Shown: positions 1 to 5,453 of the stretch, piece by piece
Position numbering within the stretch: position 1 is the stretch's first letter
Layout of the letters: every line of letters begins with the position of its first letter
Source of the DNA: DASQQQ01 sp036390995
Lineage (GTDB): Bacteria; Actinomycetota; UBA4738; HRBIN12
Assembly (NCBI GenBank): GCA_036390995.1
Contig: DASWAT010000191.1
Coordinates: 1-7,920, forward strand
Length of the DNA: 7,920 nucleotides
Direction: 5' to 3'
The notes under the pieces: model-generated
Database searches by the model: none
Told to the model about the DNA's origin: nothing
What the model saw: only the letters and a program-made list of their open reading frames with translations
Translations under genes and position numbers: made by a program

Positions 1-157
1 CGCGGATGAACGTGGTCTTCCCGGCGCCGTTCGGTCCCACCAGGCCGAGGACCTCGCCCGGCTCGACCACGAGGTCGAGCCCATCGAGGGCGCGAACCCG
101 CCCGAACGTCCGCACCAGCCCGCGCGCCAGAACCGCCGCCCGTGCCCCTTCGTCCAT
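1..157 (-). CDS. ABC transporter ATP-binding protein, N-terminal fragment
   Basis: This is the first 52 residues of an ABC-transporter ATPase that would power transport at the membrane; the rest lies beyond the left edge. The translation contains a clear Walker A loop, GPNGAGKTT, at residues 41-49. It is preceded by the usual first-strand pattern (RTFGRVRALDGLDLVVEPGE), in which the Phe/Gly near residues 18-19 is the expected A-loop region. The wording GLVGPNGAGKTTFIR is typical of ABC-2-type export/drug-efflux ATPases (CcmA/DrrA-like). Sugar importers more often have GPSGCGKTT or GENGAGKST at this site, so an exporter is more likely, but the signature motif and Walker B are not visible. The start ATG (157-155) shares its A with the upstream stop (TGATG), and GGGAG sits 8 nt upstream as a ribosome site. 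It is the last visible gene of the operon, and its link to sugar catabolism is unclear. Confidence 0.85.
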   Translation of the reverse strand, partial: MDEGARAAVLARGLVRTFGRVRALDGLDLVVEPGEVLGLVGPNGAGKTTFIR

Positions 158-1035
158 CAGGAGAGCTCCCACTCCGGATGCTCGCCGATCGGATGTCGCG
201 CGGTGTCCAGGGTGGCCGTGACGATCGCATCGGGGTGCCGTTGCAGGAGCGTGATGGGGTACTCCGGCGTGGGCTCGGAGAACAGGGCGACACGGAACGC
301 GGTCTGCTTCCAGGAACCCGTGTCGCTGTATACGCGGATGCGGTGAGCCGACAGGCACTCGCGCATCCCGAGCGTGATCGACATCGGCGGGACGAAATGG
401 TACGCGGATCCGAAGGTCCGGTTCGCGAGGGCGATGACCGTGTCCGGGCTGTTCTCCTGGATCCTGATCGAGGACCCGGCCAGCTCCTCGAGCGTCACGG
501 GTCGATAGGGATCCCGTCGCGCCTGGTTGTACGCGATGTGGCCGTCCTGCCCCCACCCGCCGATCGTGACGTCGAGAGGCGCCTCCGCGATGGCCGCCGC
601 GACCTCGTCCGCCGTCGCGGGGAGGAGCCAGAACCGTTGTCGTTCCGGCACGGCGAGCTCGGGCCGGACGCCCCCGTAGAAGTGACGCTCCATGAAGGTT
701 CGGAAGTTGTACGGATGGCCCGCCGGCAGCGGCCGTCCCTGCCAGTCGAGACACTCGTCCATGTGGAACACCGTGAGGCCCCGAAGGGAGATCGCCCGCG
801 AGTTGACCTCCTCCGTGAACGGCTGGTACCACGACGAAGGCCCGCACGGCACGATCGCCCTCGTCGGACGCCCCTCGGCGTTGTGCTCCGTGATCAGCTC
901 GGCGAGCTCGTGGGCCATGAGATGGCCCATCTCGACGGGGTCGGCCACGATCCGGTAGGGGATCCGCGTCGGGTGCGATGCCAGCTCGTCGACCGGGATC
1001 CGGCACCAGCGCTCGAGGTCCTTCGGATCGACCAT
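157..1035 (-). CDS. NagB-like glucosamine-6-phosphate deaminase/isomerase family protein
   Basis: This is a cytoplasmic sugar-phosphate isomerase of the NagB/6-phosphogluconolactonase fold. In the family, NagB converts glucosamine-6-phosphate to fructose-6-phosphate plus ammonia. Numbered from the upstream GTG at 1041 (subtract 2 for the ATG used here), residues 92-96 (FHMDE) match the NagB NMDE block with the general-base Asp at 95. Residues 161-173 (GGWGQDGHIAYNQ) match GVGxDGHIAFNE, keeping Asp166 and His168. The stretch from 215 to 275 follows NagB closely, including LQRHPDAI. Two departures are notable: the position of catalytic Glu148 of E. coli NagB is Gln173, and the phosphate-lid Lys208 position appears to be Pro219. 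The protein is about 292 residues against 266 for E. coli NagB. I prefer the ATG at 1035-1033 because GAGG lies 5 nt before it; the in-frame GTG at 1041 has no such site. It follows the AraD-like gene by 7 nt and overlaps the ABC gene (TGATG). The substrate may not be an amino sugar. Confidence 0.85.
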   Translation of the reverse strand: MVDPKDLERWCRIPVDELASHPTRIPYRIVADPVEMGHLMAHELAELITEHNAEGRPTRAIVPCGPSSWYQPFTEEVNSRAISLRGLTVFHMDECLDWQGRPLPAGHPYNFRTFMERHFYGGVRPELAVPERQRFWLLPATADEVAAAIAEAPLDVTIGGWGQDGHIAYNQARRDPYRPVTLEELAGSSIRIQENSPDTVIALANRTFGSAYHFVPPMSITLGMRECLSAHRIRVYSDTGSWKQTAFRVALFSEPTPEYPITLLQRHPDAIVTATLDTARHPIGEHPEWELS

Positions 1036-1042
1036 GGCCACC

Positions 1043-1720
1043 TCACGTCACCTGCCCGTAGGTCGCGTGATAGCGCGCCCACCACTTCTCGATCTCGTCG
1101 GGCGGCAGCGGCGCCGGCGTGCGGATCCGGGTGGCGAGCCACATCGTTTTCGCCGCGTCCTCGATCATCACCGCCGCCTTCAGGGCCTTCCGGGGTGTCG
1201 TCTCGAACGTGAACACGCCGTGGTTCGCGAGCAGGATGCCGGGCGCGCGCGTCCGGTGCGCCAGGATCGCGTCCCCGATGTGATCGCCCTCGTTGTCGGC
1301 GTACGGAGCACAGGGCACGTCGCCGCCGAACTCGTCCGCCATCGCGGTGAGCGCGCAGGGGATCGGTCGGCCCGACGCCGCCCACGCGGTCGCGAAGTTC
1401 GAGTGCGTGTGGACGATCCCGCCGATCGCCGGGTCGCCCCGGTACAGCGCGAGGTGGTGCGGCGTGTCGACGCTCGGGCGCAGGTGGGTCGTGACGCCGT
1501 CGGGAACGGCTCCGGCCGCCGCGGGCTCCCCTTCGAGCGTGACGACGGCGAGGTCTCCGGGGCGCAGGCGGTCGTAGTCGACCCCGCTCGGCTTGATGAG
1601 GACCAGGCCGGTCTCGCGGTCGACGCCGCTCGCGTTGCCGCTGTGCATGACGACGAGATCGTTCGCGGGGAGCTGGGTGTTCGTCCACCAGACCTCCTCG
1701 CGCAGCGTGGCGAAGTCCAT
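1043..1720 (-). CDS. araD: L-ribulose-5-phosphate 4-epimerase (AraD/UlaF-type class II aldolase family)
   Basis: This cytoplasmic zinc enzyme belongs to the class II aldolase/adducin family. AraD and UlaF interconvert L-ribulose-5-phosphate and D-xylulose-5-phosphate by retro-aldol cleavage and re-addition. The 225 residues align almost end to end with E. coli AraD (231). Visible are GNAS at 28-31, KPSG at 43-46, DTPHH from 85, the zinc-binding HTH (His104, His106), Asp129 in ADEFGG, the third zinc His167 in NHGVF, and Tyr221 in the C-terminal YGQ. Keeping the Asp85/Asp129/Tyr221 set favours an epimerase over an L-fuculose-1-phosphate aldolase. The exception is Val84, where E. coli AraD has a second Ser in PSSDT, part of its phosphate site; the substrate may therefore differ. 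The ATG at 1720-1718 has AGGAGG 4-5 nt upstream, and the 12-nt gap to the kinase gene implies cotranscription. In ascorbate-type pathways this enzyme acts downstream of a UlaG lactonase, and a UlaG-like gene is present here. Confidence 0.88.
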   Translation of the reverse strand: MDFATLREEVWWTNTQLPANDLVVMHSGNASGVDRETGLVLIKPSGVDYDRLRPGDLAVVTLEGEPAAAGAVPDGVTTHLRPSVDTPHHLALYRGDPAIGGIVHTHSNFATAWAASGRPIPCALTAMADEFGGDVPCAPYADNEGDHIGDAILAHRTRAPGILLANHGVFTFETTPRKALKAAVMIEDAAKTMWLATRIRTPAPLPPDEIEKWWARYHATYGQVT

Positions 1721-1732
1721 CGCTCCTCCTAT

Positions 1733-2812
1733 TCAGACGACGTCGGCCAAGGGCGGGCGAAGTCGCAGCCCGTTGCCCTCGGCGAAGGTGAGCACCGCCT
1801 CGAGATCCGCCCCTGGATGGATCGTGTGCGGCGAGGTGACGCTCAGCGCGGCGAGCGCGACGCCTAGGTCCAGCGCGCCGCTCAAGCTCCCCTCGGGGGC
1901 CCCTGGGTCGAACAACGGCACGCCGGACGCGAGCCCCGCGAGCACGCCGCCGATGAGCGCGTCACCGGCCCCGGCGGTGCTGACGGCCTCCACGGTCGGA
2001 GGGCGCCGGCCGACCCAGCGGCCCTCCTCGAAGGCGAACGCGCCGCGTGCGCCGGCGGTCACGACGATCCGCATCCGGGGGCGCCCGGCCTCGAGCGACG
2101 TGGCGACCGCATCCAGGAACGGCTGGGGGGCCTCGGGGTCCATCTCGCGCCCGGTGAGGATCGCCGCCTCCTCCTCGTTCAGCGCGAGGAGGTCGACGAG
2201 ACCGAGCAGGCCGGACGCGCGCGCGTCCTCGACGTCGGCGGACGTGAGGGAGGCGACACGGAACCCGCCGCGCTCGGTCGCGAGCTCGAGCAGGCGCCGG
2301 CGGGGACCGAGCCCGACCTCGGGCGCGGCGAGCGCGATGGTTCGCGCGTCCAGCAGCGGCGCGACGCGGGCGACGTCGGCCTCGCCCAGCGTCGCGGCGG
2401 CGGAATCCGACGTCGTGATGTTGCCCCCGCTGCCGTCGGGGTACTGGAAGCAGACGCTGAACAACGTGGGGCAGCCCGTGACGGTCTGGACGCTCGACGT
2501 GTCCATGCCGGCCTCCGCCATCTCGGCGACGAGTCGACGACCGGTCTCGTCGTCGCCCACGTTGCCGACCGGCACCACTCGGAACGGCGTGCCTGAGGGC
2601 TCGGCGCCGAGGAGCACCGCGACGTGGTGCGCGACGATGTGGAGCTTGCAGTAGTCCCGCACGTCCAGCAAGCGCGCCGGCCGGCTCTCGTTGCGGCCGA
2701 GCGTTCGATGGCCCTCGAGCGCGAGGAAGATGCCGCCGCCGATCCCCCCGACCCCGACGAGCCGTCGGAACGGCGCGTCCGGGCCCAAGCGGAGCTTGCG
2801 GCGCTCGGTCAT
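1733..2812 (-). CDS. PfkB-family carbohydrate kinase
   Basis: This is a cytoplasmic sugar kinase of the PfkB/ribokinase family, which transfers the ATP gamma-phosphate to a sugar hydroxyl. Visible marks are the glycine-rich first strand VGVGGIGGG at 20-27, the GNVGDDETGRR block at 83-93 with following helix (PfkB signature 1 region), LNEEEAAILTG at 211-221, VVTAGARGAF at 250-259, and the anion-hole/catalytic block STAGAGDAL at 278-286 with Asp284 as the predicted base. Family members usually have DTTGAGD, so the leading Asp-Thr-Thr is replaced. The protein is 359 residues, longer than the usual 300-330, with extra sequence around 36-62 (RDYCKLH) where substrate-binding residues normally fall. 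The sugar cannot be assigned: fructokinase, KDG kinase, tagatose-6-phosphate kinase or an inosine/ribose-type kinase are all possible. The start ATG at 2812-2810 has only a weak GGGCAG ribosome site, but it overlaps a 14-codon ORF by ATGA, which suggests coupled translation. Confidence 0.88.
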   Translation of the reverse strand: MTERRKLRLGPDAPFRRLVGVGGIGGGIFLALEGHRTLGRNESRPARLLDVRDYCKLHIVAHHVAVLLGAEPSGTPFRVVPVGNVGDDETGRRLVAEMAEAGMDTSSVQTVTGCPTLFSVCFQYPDGSGGNITTSDSAAATLGEADVARVAPLLDARTIALAAPEVGLGPRRRLLELATERGGFRVASLTSADVEDARASGLLGLVDLLALNEEEAAILTGREMDPEAPQPFLDAVATSLEAGRPRMRIVVTAGARGAFAFEEGRWVGRRPPTVEAVSTAGAGDALIGGVLAGLASGVPLFDPGAPEGSLSGALDLGVALAALSVTSPHTIHPGADLEAVLTFAEGNGLRLRPPLADVV

Positions 2813-2853
2813 CTGCCCTGCCCGAAGCCGCCCTCGAACGACACGAGCTTCAC
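2809..2853 (-). CDS. 14-codon mini-ORF, possible remnant of a fumarylacetoacetate-hydrolase-family gene
   Basis: A GTG-initiated ORF encodes 14 residues, VKLVSFEGGFGQGR (first residue Met when initiated). Its GTG overlaps the stop of the zinc dehydrogenase (GTGA). Its own TGA overlaps the ATG of the kinase (ATGA), so it bridges the two genes exactly. The peptide resembles the N-terminus of many FAH-family hydrolases, which commonly begin MKLVSFE or MKLVTF followed by a Gly-rich turn. This is seen directly; that it is a relic of a deleted FAH gene is inference. It could equally be a functional coupling ORF that hands ribosomes to the kinase start, which has a poor ribosome site of its own. A partial AGGTGG lies about 10 nt upstream of the GTG. 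With 14 residues, chance resemblance cannot be excluded. Confidence 0.4.
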   Translation of the reverse strand: MKLVSFEGGFGQGR

Positions 2854-3851
2854 GGTACGAGCACCACCTTGAACCGGTCGGTCGTGTCGACCAGCTCCTC
2901 GAACGCGCGCTGACCCTCCGCCAGGGGCATCGTCGTGAACCAGCCCACGGTATCGATCGCGTCGCGCTCGATCAGCCGGGCGGCGCGGCCGAAGTCGCGG
3001 TCCGTCCACGCGAACGAGCCGGTGACGGCGATCTCCTTCCCGGCGACGGCGAAGAAGTCGATCCGGCCGCCGGGGGACCCCAGGCCGACGACCTCGATCC
3101 GGCCGCCCGGCCGGACCGCCCGGAGCGCGAGTGCCCAGGTGGCCTCGAACCCCGCGGCGTCGATCACGACGTCCGCGCCCCGTCCGTCCGTCGCCTCCAG
3201 GAGCGCCGCCTCCGGATCGTCGCCCTCGAGCGGCGTGACGCCCTGGGCCCGGGCGAGCTCGCGCCTGCGCGCGATCGGGTCGGTGATGAACGCGCGCCGG
3301 GCTCCCCGCTCGAGCGCCATCCGCGCCATGAGGATGCCGATCGGACCGGCCCCGATCACCAGGACGTCCTCGCCCGGGCGCACCGAGCGCGACGTCACGT
3401 GGACGGCGTTCGCCAGCGGCTCGGTGAGCGTGGCCAGATCGGTGGGCACGTCCGGCGAGATCGGCACGACGGCTTCGACCGGGACGACGAACCGTTCGGC
3501 GAACGCGCCCGTCAGCTCGCGACCGACCAGGCGGCCGTTCACGCAGAGGTTGGGGCGGCCCTCGCGGCAGGGCTCGCACGCGCCGCACGCGAGGATCGGC
3601 TTCAGCACCACCCGCTCGCCCACCCGCGCGGCGTCGACGCCTTCACCCACGGCCGCGATCGTCCCGACCCCCTCGTGACCCATCACGAGCGGAGGGATCC
3701 GCCGAGGGCTGGCCTCGCGGAAGCCGTGGAGGTCCGAACCGCAGACGGCCGCGGCCTCGGTCTGGAACACGACCTCGCCGGGGCCTGGGACGGGCTCCGG
3801 GGCCTCCTGCAGCTCCATCCGCCGCGGGCCCAGGTACACGAGCTGCCTCAT
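2850..3851 (-). CDS. Zinc-dependent medium-chain alcohol/polyol dehydrogenase
   Basis: This cytoplasmic NAD(P)-dependent dehydrogenase belongs to the zinc medium-chain family (sorbitol/L-threonine dehydrogenase-like) and oxidises a secondary alcohol or sugar hydroxyl. In the 333 residues the catalytic-zinc ligands are Cys37 (CGSD), His59-Glu60 (MGHEGVG) and Glu144 in TEP, a pattern typical of sorbitol/threonine dehydrogenase relatives. The structural-zinc lobe has Cys89, Cys92, Cys95 and Cys103. The Rossmann fold carries GAGPIG at 167-172. The Asp191 that ends the second strand (ITDPIARR) suggests NAD rather than NADP. Length matches the family (330-350). The ORF is open further upstream, but the ATG at 3851-3849 is chosen because GGAGG lies 5 nt before it, it overlaps the UlaG-like stop as TGATG, and MRQLVYLGP is a normal family N-terminus. 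Its stop overlaps a mini-ORF by GTGA. The substrate is unknown; a sugar or sugar-phosphate of this pathway is inferred. Confidence 0.92.
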   Translation of the reverse strand: MRQLVYLGPRRMELQEAPEPVPGPGEVVFQTEAAAVCGSDLHGFREASPRRIPPLVMGHEGVGTIAAVGEGVDAARVGERVVLKPILACGACEPCREGRPNLCVNGRLVGRELTGAFAERFVVPVEAVVPISPDVPTDLATLTEPLANAVHVTSRSVRPGEDVLVIGAGPIGILMARMALERGARRAFITDPIARRRELARAQGVTPLEGDDPEAALLEATDGRGADVVIDAAGFEATWALALRAVRPGGRIEVVGLGSPGGRIDFFAVAGKEIAVTGSFAWTDRDFGRAARLIERDAIDTVGWFTTMPLAEGQRAFEELVDTTDRFKVVLVP

Positions 3852-4690
3852 CACGTCCTCCCGCTGCTCCACACGAACGGCTGGTCCCGCACGGGGACGA
3901 GCACGGGCACGCCCGGGTTGTCGCGCTCGACGCTTTGGACCAGGTGCGCCGGGTAGCCGCGGTTCCGCTCGAACAGGTCGTAGTGCATCGGCAGCACCAC
4001 GCTCGCCCCGATCTCCCTCGCGAGCCACGCCGCCTCCCGCTCGGTCAGGTTGCCGACGATGCCGCGCGCCTCACGGCCGGGGTCGCGCCCGTTGATCGGC
4101 AGCATCGCGACGTCGATCGCAAGCTGCCGGAGCGTCGTCTCCATGCCCTCGAAGTGGATGGTGTCGCCCGCGTGATACAGGCGGACGTGGCCGGCGTCCA
4201 CCACGTAGCCGAGGAACCGCACCAGCCCGCCCGAGAGCGACTCGCCGAACCCGTACGCGTCCTCCATCGTCACCCCGTGCATCGCCGGCACCGCGCGAAC
4301 GACGAGCCCGGCGATGTCCAGGGTCTGGCCGGGCTGGAGCCCGATCACCCGGTCACCGGCGATGCCGGCCTCGGTCACCATGTCGACGATCGGCGTGGGC
4401 ACGACGAACACCGCGCCGGGTGAGGCCTGCGCGATCGCCGGCGCACTCTCGGCGTCGAAGTGGTCGACGTGCTCGTGCGTGCAGAGCACGAGGTCGATCC
4501 CCTCCGCCTGCGCCGCTGCGAGTCCGCTCTCGTACACCCTGCCCTCGTGCGGCGCGAGGAACGGGTCGACCAGCGCCGTCGTCCCTCCCGAACGCAGGAT
4601 GAAGCCCGCCTGCCCGAGCCACGACAGCCCAACGGCGCCCTCGGGTACGGCGATCTGCCGCAGGCGTTCGAGCGGCGTGCCGTTCGTCAC
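3851..4690 (-). CDS. UlaG-like metallo-beta-lactamase-fold hydrolase (L-ascorbate-6-phosphate lactonase family)
   Basis: This is a cytoplasmic metal-dependent hydrolase of the metallo-beta-lactamase fold. The closest recognisable relative is UlaG, which opens the lactone ring of L-ascorbate-6-phosphate. Evidence: the N-terminal block SWLGQAGFILRSGGTTALVD at 23-42 mirrors UlaG WWLGxTGIWLKSEGG. The metal motif is THEHVDHFD, with His72, His74, Asp76 and His77. Further ligands are His138 (AMHGV), Asp176 (HAGDTIHFEG) and His236 (LPMHYD). At 279 residues it is shorter than E. coli UlaG (354) and lacks that protein's long inserts. The family also holds other hydrolases, so lactonase activity is inferred from context: two dehydrogenases and an AraD/UlaF-like epimerase share the operon. 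The start is GTG at 4690-4688, supported by AGGAGG 4 nt upstream within the 10-nt gap after the SDR stop. Its TGA overlaps the dehydrogenase ATG (TGATG). Confidence 0.82.
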   Translation of the reverse strand: MTNGTPLERLRQIAVPEGAVGLSWLGQAGFILRSGGTTALVDPFLAPHEGRVYESGLAAAQAEGIDLVLCTHEHVDHFDAESAPAIAQASPGAVFVVPTPIVDMVTEAGIAGDRVIGLQPGQTLDIAGLVVRAVPAMHGVTMEDAYGFGESLSGGLVRFLGYVVDAGHVRLYHAGDTIHFEGMETTLRQLAIDVAMLPINGRDPGREARGIVGNLTEREAAWLAREIGASVVLPMHYDLFERNRGYPAHLVQSVERDNPGVPVLVPVRDQPFVWSSGRT

Positions 4691-4694
4691 GGTG

Positions 4695-4700
4695 CCTCCT
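4695..4700 (-). promoter_or_regulatory. Ribosome binding site fixing the GTG start of the UlaG-like gene
   Basis: The minus strand reads AGGAGG directly after the SDR stop codon and 4 nt before the GTG at 4690. This is the strongest ribosome site available and justifies the non-ATG start of the UlaG-like hydrolase. Confidence 0.75.
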
Positions 4701-5453
4701 TCACATCGCGAGCTGCCCGCCGTCCACGACGAGCATCTCGCCGGTGATGAACGTCGCCTCGTCCGAGGCGAGGAACGCGTACGCCGCGGCGACCTCCTCG
4801 ACCGTGCCCGAGCGGCCGAGCGGGATCTTCTCGCGCTCGTACCGGGCGGTGTACTCGGGATCCTCGGCCTCGCCCTGGAGCGGCGTCGCGATCTTGCCCG
4901 GGCAGAGCGCGTTCACGCGGATCCCGTGTGCCCCGAGCTCGGTCGCCATCGTCCGCGTGAGCATGGTGATCGCGCCCTTCGAGGCGTTGTAGTGCGTATA
5001 GCCGGCCTCGCCCTCGAATGCGTTCGTCGAGGACATGTTCACGATCGCGCCGCCCCGGCCGCGCGCGACCATCCGCGCCGCCACCTTCTGCGCCACGAGG
5101 AACATGCCCCGCAGGTTGATGTCGAGGACCTCGTCCCAGTGCTCGAGCGTGATCTCGAGGAACGGCTCCTGCCATGCGACGCCGGCGTTGTTCGCCAGCA
5201 CGTCGATCCCGCCGAGGAACCGGTCGGCCGCCTCGACGAGGCGATCGACGTCGCGTGGATCGCTCACGTCGCAGGCCATGCCCTCGACCTCGCCGAGCGC
5301 CCGCAGCTCGCGGACGGCCGCTTCGACGCCGGCGGCGCCACGGGCGCAGATGAACACGCGACAGCCCTCCTCGAGGAAGCGGCGGGCGGCGCCCTCGCCG
5401 ATCCCGCGGCTCGCGCCGGCGACCAGCACCCCTTTGCCCCGCAGGCCCCGCAT
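4701..5453 (-). CDS. Short-chain dehydrogenase/reductase (classical SDR, 3-oxoacyl-ACP reductase/glucose dehydrogenase-like)
   Basis: This cytoplasmic NAD(P)-dependent oxidoreductase has the classical 250-residue SDR layout. Visible are the cofactor loop GASRGIG at 13-19 (TGxxxGxG class), Asp62 in CDVSD, the NNAG strand at 88-91, Asn113 in the LDINLRGMF helix, the catalytic Ser141/Ser142 region (VNMSSTNAF), and the YxxxK pair Tyr155 and Lys159 (HYNASKG). PGKIATPL at 185-192 and the C-terminal FITGEMLVVDGG complete the fold. Arg38 in ICARG, right after the second strand, hints at NADP use. The reading frame stays open upstream, but the ATG at 5453-5451 is preferred: it makes TGATG with the preceding stop, has GGGGGAA about 9 nt upstream, and gives a standard SDR N-terminus. 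The operon also holds a zinc dehydrogenase, so two separate redox steps, or oxidation and re-reduction (epimerisation), are plausible. The substrate is unknown. Confidence 0.92.
   Translation of the reverse strand: MRGLRGKGVLVAGASRGIGEGAARRFLEEGCRVFICARGAAGVEAAVRELRALGEVEGMACDVSDPRDVDRLVEAADRFLGGIDVLANNAGVAWQEPFLEITLEHWDEVLDINLRGMFLVAQKVAARMVARGRGGAIVNMSSTNAFEGEAGYTHYNASKGAITMLTRTMATELGAHGIRVNALCPGKIATPLQGEAEDPEYTARYEREKIPLGRSGTVEEVAAAYAFLASDEATFITGEMLVVDGGQLAM

Noticed and set aside
1036..1041. GTG start at 1041 for the NagB-like gene
   Set aside because: It has no Shine-Dalgarno sequence of its own. The ATG at 1035 has GAGG at a 5-nt spacing.
142..1212. 356-codon plus-strand ORF
   Set aside because: It is antisense to the NagB-like and AraD-like genes, with an Arg/Asp/Glu/Pro-rich low-complexity translation and no domain. 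It is a GC-driven shadow ORF.
1593..2654. 353-codon plus-strand ORF
   Set aside because: It is rich in Ser, Arg, Ala and Pro with no motif, and is antisense to the kinase and its neighbour, both of which have clear family motifs.
2691..3956. 421-codon plus-strand ORF
   Set aside because: It is longer than the genes opposite it, but its translation is Arg/Asp/His/Pro-rich without any family pattern. The minus strand encodes a complete zinc dehydrogenase.
3852..4028. N-terminal extension of the zinc dehydrogenase in the open frame
   Set aside because: It lies inside the UlaG-like gene, is low-complexity Arg/Ala/Pro, and the ATG at 3851 has a good ribosome site and a normal family N-terminus.
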